Part shown: in pieces, positions 23,351 through 35,004 of the stretch
Layout of the letters: every line of letters begins with the position of its first letter
Position numbering within the stretch: the first letter of the stretch is position 1
Assembly (NCBI GenBank): GCA_030789695.1
Contig: CM061142.1
Span: forward strand, 158,258,714 to 158,322,713
Length of the DNA stretch: 64,000 bases
Reading direction: 5' to 3'
DNA from: Scilla litardierei
Lineage: Eukaryota > Streptophyta > Magnoliopsida > Asparagales > Asparagaceae
Position numbers and translations under genes: made by a program
The notes under the pieces: model-generated
The model's input: only the letters and a program-made list of their open reading frames with translations
Told to the model about the DNA's origin: nothing
The model's database searches: none

Positions 23351-25240
23351 TATAATAGATGTATAATAGATATTTCAACCCGAGTTTTATTCAGGTTGCT
23401 TTTTTCTCAACTAAAACCCAAACTGCATTTGGTGCAGTTTGGGTCCGGGTCTGGTTCGGCTGATACGAAACCGAATACATAATGTTCTCTGGAAACCAGC
23501 TTCTCCCCAGAATTTTTTTAAAGTCTTTTCCCGTCTTTTCCTTCTTCAGTCAGAGACTCAAGATTCCCCAAAAGAGCAATGGACGCCGTTTATCTTCCGC
23601 AAAGGAGTGAGCTCCTCTCCCCTTCTTTTTTTTCCCGATTTATATTTTAAATATTTATTAGTATTATTATTCTCACCAAACTATCACTTATTTTTCAATT
23701 TTTTTCCAGGTGTTTGCTTGGGGTTTTCTGAGATTAACGGAACCAGAGTTCACGGATTCAAGGTTTCCTCCCCCCCCCCCCCCCCCATTTTGATGCTTTT
23801 CGGACAGCAAATTCTGTTTCTTTAAGTTTACTTAAATGTTTCATTGTTCATTGTATTTCCCTTTTCCCAATACTGGGTCTTCTTATGAGTATCTTGTAAT
23901 GATGGCAATTTATTTATTTATTTTTATTTTGGGAGATTTTGTTGTTTTTTGGGGACATTAGAAATGAATTCAACTTTCAGGACACTGGATGGGCAGAGAG
24001 ATTTGAGCTGGGTTTAAAAACGATAAGATTCTAGGAAGCTAAAGAATGGGTGAAAAATCATGGACATTTGAGCTCAAATAGATGATAATTAAGCAATATA
24101 TGAGCTGTGAGGGAAGACATTTCTATTTAGGACCAGCAGCACAAATCTTCATGCGAAGGAAGGAAGAAGTGGGGTGTGGGAAATTGGAAGTCGAAAGGTT
24201 TGCATTAAAATTGGAACTAAACAATCAACGGGGTTGAAGACAAATTATCTGCAGACATGAAAATTGGAACTTTGGAGGAGATGTTCCATGCAGGTGAGAA
24301 GTTGTAGGTAACTAGATTGATGGAATGCCGTCAAGAGTGAATGATCAGAAGATTCTTTATAATATGCTGGTCATGATAAACGGGCTTGATGATTATTTGA
24401 CAATGTTTGGGGGATTATAATTTAAGCACAAAAAGAAAGCATTCCAACAAAACACTACTATGGTTGCTTGATTTTTTATGTGAGACATGCTTTGAATTCA
24501 AATAGAAAAGACGGCTATCATGGCACGCTAGAAGAATAGCATGAGAAAGCACAAGGTCCCAATCTGTAGTCTCTTAAGATTGGCCAGATCATGGAGACAT
24601 GATAATGATAAAGACTTTCAGTCATGTCAGTATCTCTCTCTAACATGACTCACTAACTTATTCATCTTTATCTAACGAGGTTGGTTCGGACCAACAAAAT
24701 AAATGAAGAGACCACAAACATGGCTACCTACTGAACGAATGTGGTCTTGCAGAGGTCTTTCATTCTGGTAAGGTTTTGTGGGACTTGGAATAATGAATTT
24801 GGTAAAAATTGAAGTTAAGGCTGCATGAGACGGAATTTTATAAGGTATATATGGCTTGCTGTCAAGAAGAATGTGAATCAAACTATGAGCATAGCATCAA
24901 GCCACCAATGTAGCATGTTGTTGACAATGTTAAACTTGCTCTATATAGTAAATGATCTTTGAACACTGTTCATATGTATGATTAGATTGAGCGTCCACAT
25001 CCAAAAGTAAGTTTAATGACAAAATTTACTCAATTCTTGGAGTATTGGTAACATTGTTTGGTGGCTAATTCATGCTATATACATTTCTTAATAATTGTAG
25101 TCATCGATATATATCAAGATGGTAGAAATGGTGCTAGTGCCCAAAATTTCGTATACAAAAGTCTAAATGGCATGGTTTGAAAAGTCAGCCAACACCAAGA
25201 CTTAATGCTCAAATCATTTATGATTTCAGCATCACCATGC
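23351..25240. other. Unique flank, no gene recognised
   Basis: This is the right flank of the Helitron array and left flank of Copia-L. Around 23590 a candidate short first exon (ATGGACGCCGTTTATC) ends near a GTGAG donor, and pyrimidine-rich DNA ending in CAG follows at 23709. It could be the decayed start of a host gene, but I find no continuing protein. A run of 17 C at 23770-23786 follows. Confidence 0.35.
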
Positions 25241-25807
25241 TCTTGGATATTAGATACCCTCAATATATGTTTTGATGATGATCTAACATAATGCTTGCAT
25301 TAATGTGTTTTTGTTAGGAACAAAGTTTTATAGATAAAAGTAGCCAAGAACTAGATAATTGAATACAAAAAGGTGTATTCTCCTCCCAAGACGCCTAAGA
25401 GGACGTCCGCACTCGTTTAATCTAAGATCTAAACCTAAGGACGCTCAATAGAGAATATCTCAAATATCAAGCATCCATACAAATGACGGCTAGCCCTAGT
25501 TTAAATAGAAAAACCCTCCTTGTGGTGCACAAAGTAAGTTCTCCATGACTTGTTGTGCGCAAAGTAATTTCTTCGTGACTTATTGTGCGCAAAGTAATTT
25601 CCTCCTCTCTTTAGTCGCGCACAGATCTAACATTACTCCGCCCCTGAAAATTCACCTTGTCCTCAAGGTGGTACATGGAGTGTGTGTGCCATCCATTCCA
25701 CGTATTGCAAGTCTCCTCCCGGATCGAAAGGATGAGATAGGTCTCCACCACCTTCATCAACGTCCAGACGAAAGCCACGATCACCACCAGTCAGATCTGA
25801 AGGCACT

Positions 25808-26779
25808 CTATACCCAAAACTGAGATGTTGGCGCTCTGAAGGATTCTGAACTGAAAACCAATGGCCTTGGGGCCCATGTCGCCCTTCCGGAAGCTCGAAT
25901 GTTCGCTGTATTGGGCCCAGGTAGTCGAAACCTCGCTGTCCACTGCATCGGAGGGCCCGTCGTCGGTGCTGAAGGGACTGCCGGGCCTTGCAGGACCCCT
26001 GCCGGGCCCTGCAGGGGCCTGCCGGGCCTGACAGAGGCCTTATAGGAGCTCCTGGGCTCCTGCCGGGGCCTGCAGGGCTGCTGCAGAAAATCTGCAGGCC
26101 TGCAGGGCCCTGCAGAAATTTCTGCAGGGCTGCAGGCCTCTGCAGAATTTCTACAGGCCTGCAGAAAATCTGCAGGTCTGCAGGGCCCTGCAGAAATTTC
26201 TGCAGGCCTGCATGCCCCTGCAGAAATTTCTGCAGGCCTGTAGGACCCTGCAGAAATTCTGCAGGGTCTCTGCAGAAATTCTGCAGGCCTGCCAGAAATT
26301 TCTGCAGGCCCCTGCAGAATTTCTGCAGGCCTGCTGCGGCCTCTGCAGAATTTCTGCAGGGCTGGCCACCCCTGCAGAATTTCTGTAGCGGGCGTGGCCG
26401 TCTTCTTGAGACGACGGCTAGGGTTTGCTCGCCTTGGGGACTCGTCCTCGTCTTCCGCCGCCGCCTTTAAATCTGGATTTTCACCGCCATCAGATTCAAA
26501 TCTGAAATTTTCAGATCTAAAAATTTTCTCGTCTTCCTCCGTCGTCTTCAGATCTGGATCTGAAAATTTCAGATCTGAAATTTCTAGATCTGGACTTTTC
26601 TCCTCCAAAGGTGACATCTTTTGCCCAAAATTAGGGGTTTTGCCGTCGTGGATGCGCGCCGTCAATAGCTCCATGATTTTTGCAAATTGCTCGTCGTTCT
26701 TTGCTTGTCTTGTCTTCATGTGCTCGATGTATTCCACCAAATCATCAACCGATTTCTTTACCCCTTCAATTCCCGCCAT
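25808..26779 (-). CDS. Gag-like ORF of the miniature LTR element
   Basis: A 323-codon frame starting at an ATG about 15 bp after the primer site. Residues 1-50 (MAGIEGVKKSVDDLVEYIEH ... KIMELL) look like the helical N-terminus of plant gypsy Gag proteins. Residues 55-125 are acidic with a repeated S-P-D-L/S-D-P-D-L pattern. Residues 130-260 are encoded by a CTGCAG-based repeat and read as repeats of PAEISAG/RPAEILQ. There is no zinc knuckle. The N-terminus may be true coding sequence; the repeat part is probably passenger DNA. Confidence 0.45.
   Translation of the reverse strand: MAGIEGVKKSVDDLVEYIEHMKTRQAKNDEQFAKIMELLTARIHDGKTPNFGQKMSPLEEKSPDLEISDLKFSDPDLKTTEEDEKIFRSENFRFESDGGENPDLKAAAEDEDESPRRANPSRRLKKTATPATEILQGWPALQKFCRGRSRPAEILQGPAEISGRPAEFLQRPCRISAGSYRPAEISAGACRPAEISAGPCRPADFLQACRNSAEACSPAEISAGPCRPADFLQQPCRPRQEPRSSYKASVRPGRPLQGPAGVLQGPAVPSAPTTGPPMQWTARFRLPGPNTANIRASGRATWAPRPLVFSSESFRAPTSQFWV
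25980..26390. repeat. Palindrome-rich CTGCAG array
   Basis: About 400 bp of irregular repeats of GGCCTGCAGAAATTTCTGCA. The core CTGCAGAAATTTCTGCAG is an 18-bp perfect palindrome. Roughly a dozen full or partial cores occur, open in more than one frame on both strands, which explains the overlapping long frames here. Confidence 0.9.
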
Positions 26780-27624
26780 GGATCGTCACGCGCTCTGATA
26801 CCAAATTGTTAGGAACAAGATAAAAAGATGATTTTTATAGATAAAAGTAGCCAAGAACTAGATAATTGAATACAAAAAGGTGTATTCTCCTCTCAAGACG
26901 CCTAAGAGGACGTCCGCACTCGTTTAATCTAAGATCTAAACCTAAGGACGCTCAATAGAGAATATCTCAAATATCAAGCATCCATACAAATGACGGCTAT
27001 CCCTAGTTTAAATAGAAAAACACTCCTTGTGGTGCACAAAGTAATTTTTTCCATGACTTGTTGTGCGCAAAGTAATTTCTCCATGACTTATTGTGCGCAA
27101 AGTAATTTCCTCCTCTCTTTAGAGGCACACAGATCTAACAGTTTTGTGCAATTGATAAGAAATCGTTGGTCAAAGGTCAAAAGCTCAAGCATGGATGACA
27201 AAGCATGACATGTCGCAACACGTTTGACACATTGATACAAATTTATGTAATGGTGTGATCAGTGGCATCAGAGCCAAAAAGTTTTCATTCAGGGGGCAAA
27301 TTATAAGCTAATACAAAATAATTTCTACGTAGCAAAAGTCATCAATTATATATACACATTAAATTTATTAAATACTTCGCATTATAATATATTCTATAAA
27401 TAAAAGAGCTAGAACAGAACAAAATACTCGTCGTTAACTTCATGTCTACTTTTTTGGTAATAATTACAAAATGTAAATCCATGTCATCATATATCTGTAG
27501 AAAAGAAAACACTCATTATGCAAATAGCCCAACAAAATGAAAAGCATGTAAAAAATATAGAAAAAAATATAGATGGAAAATTATTTAATTTAAGAATATT
27601 TATTTAAAATAAGAAAACTCACAT

Positions 27625-27740
27625 TACAATTGTTCTCTTTGAGTTTTCTTATTTTGAAATCGTTTCATAATGACTTTATTATCAATCTCATTAAAGATAT
27701 CTTTCTCAATAAAGTTTCAGAGTATTAGCACATTCGTACC
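27625..27740 (-). pseudogene. hAT-A transposase C-terminus
   Basis: The minus strand reads NEIDNKVIMKRFQNKKTQRE followed by QL and a stop, parallel to the C-terminus of the hAT-B protein at 34530-34625 (NELDNEVIMKRFQNMKTRRE). It is the tail of the same transposase family; the rest of this copy is missing above 27740. Confidence 0.75.
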
Positions 27741-28393
27741 CTGTCCGTCCCCTCTTCTGATTGTTCTCTTGGTATTTATAGACTTCAGAGTCTTTTAAGT
27801 GACGTTGGGAGAGCTAACGGTCACCAATTATGGTGGCATGATCCTCCCTCATCAATAGGAGTAATCGTCGCTCACACCTCCCGTCAATTATGAGCAATTA
27901 TCGATTACCTCCTTGAGCTACGTAAGCTCAACGGCCAAATGACAAGTGTGTGTTGACTGGGTCGACACTTGGCCAATAATGGGCTTTAAAGGCTTAGTGT
28001 GCTTAGGGAATATCTTGGTATATTCGAATAATATATTGGTGGGCTCGTTGGCCATAACATGAATCTTCCCTCGAATGCCGGCCCAAGGATTCAACAATTT
28101 CCAAATTGTTTTAAAGGAAAATCATGTTGTAAAGGCTGACAAGTGCCCTTTTGTAAATATGCTCTTCGAATCTCATCTCTAACGTTCACATCATATCCGT
28201 ATATTGGTCTTCTTAGGCCAGTGTCAACAATGAGTTCATCGGGGTTGATTTCGATATAACTTTTTTTGAACTTGATTGAGCCACATGGTTTGGATCATTG
28301 GATGATTTTCCAACCCCAAGTGATTTGCGGTTGAAATACTTTTCTAGTGACATGTTAATTCAGTTTATAAACCTGCATGTTGTAAGGACCATG
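27741..28393. other. Unassigned, possibly LTR-derived
   Basis: Sequence inside hAT-A with no recognisable gene. A TATA-like stretch (GGTATTTATAGAC, near 27770) and AT-rich composition are LTR-like, but I could not find a partner or ends. Confidence 0.3.
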
Positions 28394-29136
28394 TGCTATG
28401 AGGAAAACACTAAAAGGGGGGTTGAATAATGTTTATAAAATTAAAGAGGAAATTACGCCTAATTAAAAACCTAATGAACAATAATGCGTAAATAACTTAG
28501 AAACAACAAATAGAACAATGCAAACACAAGATGTTCAATGGTTTGGATTACACAAGTCAAATCGGACTTGTTCTCGGTAATCTTACGTCACTACCACCTG
28601 TGATACCACTCAGATACTCAAGCTAAAACCCTAGCTTGAGTTTTCCACTAAACCCACTTGGAGAAACCCTACAAGTGTAATCAATACACAACTTAATGTC
28701 CTTGATTTCCACAACATGGGATTAAGCAAATACTCTCACAAACCGAGTAATTCAATATAACGAAAGAGTTATGAAATATGAGATCACACTTACAAACTTC
28801 TATGCCTTGAAGTGTAGAACTTGAAGTGAGGAGTGAGTGGAGTGTGTTGACCTCTTCCTTGAAGAGAGAAAAGCCCTTGCACTTGTCTTCACCAAAGCTA
28901 GATGATGAGAGTTGATTCTAGTTGGAAGACAAGCTAAGATTTTGAGGTTTAGAACTTTTAGGGCGTTGGAATGAAATGAGAGAGTTGAATTCCAAGAGAG
29001 AAATTGAAGTGTCTAAGAGTTCTCCAATGGAACAGTAAAAGAGGTACATATACGCTCTCTCAAAACCTTACACGTTTACCCAAAAACCCTCAAGAGAATT
29101 CGTTGGAAAAAGGCTCAACGGATTAAAAATACAGAC

Positions 29137-29770
29137 AGAACAGGCGCCAGTAGAAGCACGACAGGCGCCTGCTATATTATGTCAGAGAGTAAGTGAAAGG
29201 ACAAATGGTAACTTGTCACGTGGGACATGCGATTGCTTAAGGTTAGACAGGCGCCTGTATAACTTGCAGGCGCCTGAGAAACCAAAGGCAGGCGTCTGTG
29301 TGGCAAAAGTGCGAAAGTTCACAAACTCAGGAATTTAGGTAACCAAAGGACATGCGACTGATGTGGTATACACATGCGCCGGTGCCATGTGCATGCGCCT
29401 GTAAAACCAAAGACAGGCATCTGAATGCACAAGTGCGAAACTTGCCAAAATGAGAATTTTGGGTAAGGATGGACATACGGCTGTAGTGGAATCGACATGC
29501 GCCTGTGCCTTAGGCAGGCGCTTGTAAAACCAATGTACATCGCCTGAAATTGCATATGTGCGAAAGTTGACAAAATGGGATTTTTGGGCAGAAGGATACA
29601 TGCGACTGATTAACAAGTCACATGCGCCTGAACGTCAGATAGGCGCCTGGGTACAGCAGTCACCTGTTAGAAGTTAAGGGTGAAAAGCCCAAAAACCCTA
29701 GCAAAAGTGTGTGCATTACGGACGACTGAAGAACAAAACACAGGCGCCTGTTCAGAGACAGTCGCCTGGC
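29137..29770. repeat. Dispersed AGGCGCCTG motif, block 1
   Basis: The 8-bp palindrome AGGCGCCT (often CAGGCGCCTG) and one-mismatch forms such as ATGCGCCTG and GTCGCCTG occur every 20-60 bp (for example near 29163, 29250, 29269, 29640 and 29741). The spacers are not conserved, so this is not a simple tandem array. Confidence 0.8.
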
Positions 29771-31049
29771 TATTGTGCAGCAGTCGGCTGTCAGACATCC
29801 AGAATGCACAAGTTAGGGTTTTATGATTTAAAGTCCTAGGAAATGGATTCTAAAGGATTACTAGGATAATGCAAGTGATGTGTGTGTTTCAAGATAACTA
29901 TACTTCAAGGCTACAATCTAAGAGAGAAATAAAAGTGCAAAAAGATTTACAATGAGATTTAGCTTCTTTTCTTTCTCTTGATTGAAGTTGAAGTCTTTGA
30001 GTCTTCTTTCTTTGTCTTGATCACTCAATCATCGCTTTGAGCTTTGATTGATCTTGATTGTTATTCATTACAATTTGATCTTCATGATTAGATTTGGCAA
30101 TGACTTAATTGCATGTAGGGGATTAGTCACATGTATTTATGTTTGCTCATCATCAAAACCAAGTAGAGAGAAGTCAATACTTAACATTCTCCCCCTTTGG
30201 TGATGACAAACAATCATAAACAAAAATAAATAATTGTGCTGAAAAAAATACTTACCCACTTACATAGATGCCAATCAAGTAAGTCAATAGAGACATGTGC
30301 ATCAAATGATCAATTAAGGATATAGTATGATATACATGCATAGAGGGAGTATGGAATGAATTCAAAGTATTTGAATTTAGAATTTTTGAATTCAAATTCA
30401 CTATATCTTACTCCCACTGAATCTAAGGATATATCAATATTAGATTCAAACTAATGTTTAACTTCTAATTAGCACAAAATTTAAGTTTGTTTATTTCTCT
30501 CCCCTATGGCATTATCAAAAAAGTGGGAGCAGAAAAACAACAACTAGGGCTAAATAAAAGAAAAACAACATGGGAGTATAAAGAGTAGGATATGTATTTA
30601 ATGGATACCAAATGAAAATTAGAATCCATGAAGGTGTATCACAAAAATTCTTATCAAAATCATCAAAAACATAGTTGTCTAGAGGAAGAGAAGTCCAATA
30701 GTAACATTCATGCCATGAAATAAAAAGATTGAAATCTCATACATCTCAACATTCAACATATCTAATCAAGAGCAGAAGTAAAAGAAAACATCACACAAGA
30801 GTACACTTGAGCCAAAAGATCACCATATATATAAATAATATGAATACATGAAGTACATCAAGATATCTACTCCATATACATCATGAAGCATCAGATTACA
30901 ACAGAAGTATAATCAGCCAAACATCCAGACAAAATACTACATCACAGATGTCTTCACCTAGACTCTCAAACCCTAACAAAAAATAAGACCTAAGGTGAGA
31001 TATCTCCAAGATGCATCAAGGATCAAGCTGGACAATGGTGGAGGAAGCT

Positions 31050-31984
31050 TCAGGAGTTGAAGAGGAGGTCTGTGGAGCTCTCATCTCCACGGTGAAATCC
31101 TGAGTCTCTATCTATGAAGCAGTAGCAACAACAAACATCAGTTGGAGTGATAACATGTGTAGCCTGAGAAGGGTCAACAGCAACAGCAGTGGGAATCTGA
31201 GTATCATCAGCATGAGGAATCTGAGGGTCAGCAGGAGGAGCATCAGTCAATGTGATAGCCTCAGAGGGATGCAGCAGGGACTGGAGAGAGGCATGTAAAG
31301 GTACACCCTGATGCACCAAGGAGGAGCTGAGCATCTCTAGCATCAAATTCACCTTCTTATCCAACTGGATAAAGAAGGGTTCCAGAGCAGATGGAGCTGA
31401 TGATGATGAAGGAATGGTGGTATCAACAGGTGGTGCTGATGAGGAGGGCTCAAAAGCAGCTTGCCTCTTCTTGGATGCAACCTGCAGAGCTGAAGAAGAC
31501 TTCAGCTTGCAGACTCATCCAATAGAGGACCAAGAGGAACATGCTCATAAAACTCTAGGTCGACTTTGAAATAACAAAACACAAGAGTGAGGATGCATCT
31601 GTAAGGGAGGTAAGATAGAGTAGGGGTGATCTCGACGGAGTCCATCTTATCTAAGATGACTCTAGCCCACTTCACATCCATGCCAGAATGGATGGCGTAC
31701 ATGCATTTGAGAATGTCATGGGAGGGCTGATCTGAGGAGCCGGACTTGGGTAGGATGTTCGACTTTACAACATGATGGACTGCCCACCCATGTTTGGAGA
31801 ACATACTAATCTCCACTCCTGATGTGAGAATAGGAGGAATGGTTTTAAACATGTCTTGGAGGATGGCTTGATCAAGATCAAAAATCTTAGAAATGCTAAT
31901 ATCAGCGGGAAGAGACCCAGATGAAGGAAGACCAAGAATGGTTCCTAGGAGCTTGGGATCAATGCATGAAAAGGATGTGCTCAT
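31050..31984 (-). pseudogene. Element-borne ORF, retrotransposon-associated, split
   Basis: Two minus-strand frames (31984-31502, 160 aa; 31364-31050, about 104 aa, open further upstream in frame) seem to be parts of one protein separated by a stop near 31500. The first has SCIDPKLLGTILGLPSSG, HAVHHVVKSN-like and LDKMDSVEITPTLSYLPYRC segments, reminiscent of the alpha-helical ORF carried by many plant LARD and Ogre/SIRE-like elements. The second is Ser/Pro-rich and then helical (LDKKVNLMLEMLSSSLVHQG), probably a coiled coil. There are no catalytic motifs. The role is unknown, perhaps Gag-like. The assignment rests on position and style, not on a clear family match. Confidence 0.45.
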
Positions 31985-32169
31985 GAGAGGGAAATGAGAG
32001 AAATGAGTGGCTTATAGATTCTCAATGATATTCAATATGTGTCAAGAGTTCTAATAGAACTAAGCCTTCTCATATATATAAGAAGCCAAGAAACCATAAT
32101 AAAACTAAGCAAAAAGCCAAAAACAGAATTCTGCAACGGCTAGAATTTGGGCTGAAACAGCACGGACAG

Positions 32170-32690
32170 ACGACTGTTGAAGAAGATTAGGCGCTTGATC
32201 AACAGCTATAATAATCCAAACGGCTATAATCTGAGCCAGGACAAGCGACTGTAGAAGACTACACAGGCGCATGTACAACTGTGCAGGTGCCTGTAAAGAC
32301 TTCGTCAGGCGACTGTCATATGTGATGGAATGGAGCTGAGAAATGTCAACTTACGCACTTGTGCATTCAGGCGACTGATGAACAAAGTGCAGGCGCCTGA
32401 GGATTGACATGCGACTGTAAACACTACATTAATCGACTGACACACAAGATGGATTTGAGCACAAAATTGACAAGTTACACACTTTGGCATTCGGGCGACT
32501 TCTGAACAATATTCAGGCGCCTGATGGTTGACATGCGCTTGTCTTTTGTACTTCAGTCGCCTGTGCCAAAAGCTCAAGTAAAGAGTCAAGAAATATTGAC
32601 TTGAGTTGTGCAGATCATCTGCCTGTAGAAGGCTGGTCAGGCGCCTGGTGATCACTAGTCGCATGTCTTGCCTTCATCAGGCGCCTGATG
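32170..32690. repeat. Dispersed AGGCGCCTG motif, block 2
   Basis: Same motif in the second LTR-like block (near 32391, 32514, 32639 and 32679, plus variants such as GGCGACTG and GTCGCCTG), again with unrelated spacers. Confidence 0.75.
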
Positions 32691-33159
32691 AAAAGCCAGA
32701 AACTCCAATTGTGTTCATGGCATGTGGGAACATATTGGATTGGAGTCTAATATGATCTTAATGTTCTCTAAGATAGTTGATGCATAAGCATGAATGAATG
32801 AGACCATCTAATCAAGGCATTACAAATTCCTAGACTCAAAAAGAGAAAAGCAAGTAATAAGAATTACATGGATTACAATTTGCTTCTTCTAGAGTTTAAG
32901 CCTTCAAGCATGAGTAGCCTTGATCTCCCCATCAACTTCCAAGCTTTGGCACCTTTTGATGAGCTTCCCTTCATCAAGCTCCAAGCTTTGGCAATGCTCC
33001 ATTTGATGTCCATCCTTGCACCAATCATTTAGTCTCCAAAATGAAATGCTTCAATTGTTAAACATGAGACTAAAACATTGAGAGTCATGAGCAACAACAT
33101 AATGTTGTGATCATCATCAAAACAATATTAGTCTAAAACATCAATACCTAACAAAAATG

Positions 33160-35004
33160 TGCATATTATTGAACGTTTTCTTGGTATTTAACATGTAACA
33201 GATACTGTTGCTTGAGTGCAGATACTGTTGCTAGTTCACTCAAGACGGCTCTTGAATCTTTGTTTTCTACACATGGTTTAAGCACATCAAGATTTCGTGG
33301 TCAGGGTTATGACGGAGCAAGTAATATGTAAGGTGAATTCAATGGTTTGAAAGCACTTATTTTGAATGACAATCCAAATGCGTACTATGTATATTGTTTT
33401 GCTCACAGACTTCAATTGACTCTCATGGCTGTCACGAAGAAACATAATGAAGTTAGAGATTTCTTTAATTTTATTTTTATCATTCTGAACATAGTTGGAG
33501 CATCATGTAAAAGGATGTATGTGATTATAAAAAACAATATGTTAGAGTTATTGAAGGACTCAAAAAGGAGAAATTTATAGTAGATGAGGTCTAAATCAAG
33601 AAACATCTATCAAAAGATACGATGATACACGTTGTGGCTCTCATTATGTTACAATTGTCCGTTTACTATTGATGAATTCATCTTGATGTTCTTGAGATGG
33701 TAAGGGAGGACGATGTGAACTCAGAACAGAGAACAGAAGCAGATGTCTTAACAGATATTATGGTGTCATTTCATTTCGTGTTCATGCTTCATTGCCTAAG
33801 AAGGATATTAGTAGTTACCAATGAATTATCACAAGCATTGCAAAGAAAAGATCGTGAAATAAGAAATGCTATCGGTTTATTGAAAACATCAAAAGATCGA
33901 TTGAAAATAATGAGAGAGAATGAATGGGATTCTTTGTTAGGAGACATGTCATCCTTCATCATCAAACATGGTTTTAAGATTCCAAACATAGATGATGAGT
34001 ATAAACTCTGTGGACGTTCAAGGCGAAAATCTCAGGGGATTACAAACATGAAACATAAACAATTTTCGTTATGAATTATATGTATTCAACGATATAATTA
34101 ACATGTAACTTAATAAATTGGATGGTCGTTTCACTGAGCCAATTACGGAGCTACTTCTTGGTGTGTCATGTTTAAACCCAAGTGACTCTTTCTCTGCTTA
34201 CAATAAAGAAAAGCTTATTCGCCTTGCTTAGTTCTATCCAAAGGATTTGTCTACAGTGGACCTTATGTTACTTCATGATTAACTTGATGCATATATTATT
34301 GATGTCCGTGGTAATAATGAGTTGTGTACAATTAAAGGCATTGCTGGTCTAGCAGAGAAAATGGTAAAAACAAAGAAGAATTTGGTATTTTCATTAGTAT
34401 AAAGCTTATCAAAATATCATTACTTTTACCAGTTGCAACTGCTAGAGTGGAGAGAGTATTTTCTGCTATGACTATTGTTACGAGCAAGTTGCAGAATATG
34501 ATGGAAGATAAGTGGATGAATGATAGTTTGGTTGTATACATTAAGAAAGATAACTATAATGAGCTTGATAATGAAGTCATTATGAAGCGGTTTCAAAATA
34601 TGAAAACTCGAAGAGAACAATTGTAATATGAGTTTTCTTTAAATAAATATTCTTAAATTAATTAATTTTCCATCTATTTTGTTTTCAATATTTTTACATG
34701 CATTTCATTTTGTTGGGCTATTTGCATAATGAGGGATTCTTTTTTGCAGATATATGATGACATGGATTTACATTTTGCCAAATTATAGTTATTATCAAAA
34801 GGTGGTCATGAAGTTAACGACGCGTATTTTGTTCTGTTCTAGTTCTTTTATTTATAGAATATATTATAATGCGAAGTAGTTAATAAATTTAATGTGTATA
34901 GATAATTGATGATTTTTGCTTATTGGTTTTTATTATACATAGAAATTATTTTGTATTAGCTTATAATTTGCCGTCTAAATGAAAATTTCCTGGTTCTGCC
35001 ACTG
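33160..35004 (+). pseudogene. hAT-B: ZMYM1-type hAT transposase pseudogene and 3' end
   Basis: Frames read in order: RFRGQGYDGASNM (near 33290), YVYCFAHRLQLTLMAVTKKH (33380-33440), a middle part 33697-34074 and the hAT dimerisation tail ATARVERVFSAMTIVTSKLQ (34437-34500), ending KTRREQL-stop at 34625. This is the order seen in plant hAT transposases of the zinc-finger MYM type 1-like class. Numerous stops and shifts, and loss of the N-terminus at the LTR debris (33153), make it dead. The 3' end CTGGTTCTGCCACTG closes at 35004. It lies in the opposite orientation to hAT-A, so 34620-35004 and 27260-27650 form a distant inverted repeat. Confidence 0.8.

Larger units (their letters stand above)
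25312..27140 (-). mobile_element. Miniature LTR retrotransposon (TRIM/LARD-like)
   Basis: A complete 1.83-kb element: LTRs at 25312-25632 (321 bp) and 26807-27140 (334 bp), both TGTTAGGAAC...GATCTAACA, flanked by the 5-bp duplication GTTTT (25307-25311 and 27141-27145). On the minus strand the primer site TGGTATCAGAGC, complementary to initiator tRNA-Met, lies 2-3 bp inside the upper LTR. A purine-rich stretch (CAGGGGCGGAGTAA) precedes the other LTR. It has no protease, RT or integrase and would need help in trans. The LTRs differ at a modest number of sites. Confidence 0.93.
28394..33153 (-). mobile_element. SIRE-like LTR retrotransposon debris
   Basis: Near 30186 the minus strand reads a polypurine tract (CAAAGGGGGAGAA) and then TGTTAAGTATTGACTTC with TTTTGATGATG, the layout of a plant SIRE-type copia 3' LTR, which I trace down to about 28394. 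A second related LTR-like start (TGTTAGGTATTGATG ... TTTTGATGATG) is at 33153. Between them is an ORF pair (31984-31050) and a TATA-like TATATATATGAG near 32070. The two LTR-like blocks are related but clearly diverged, so they may come from different insertions. No pol was found and the outer ends lack a matching target duplication. Confidence 0.5.

Noticed and set aside
23439..23825. 128-codon ORF with a Pro run
   Set aside because: The Pro run comes from a C homopolymer and the rest is pyrimidine-rich leader-like DNA with no recognisable domain.
25988..26470. Plus-strand ORF in the CTGCAG array
   Set aside because: Shadow of the repeat; the gag-like start, primer site and LTR order all place the element on the minus strand.
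28394..33153. One complete SIRE element with paired LTRs
   Set aside because: The two LTR-like blocks differ too much, the ends lack a target duplication and no pol was found; reported only as debris.
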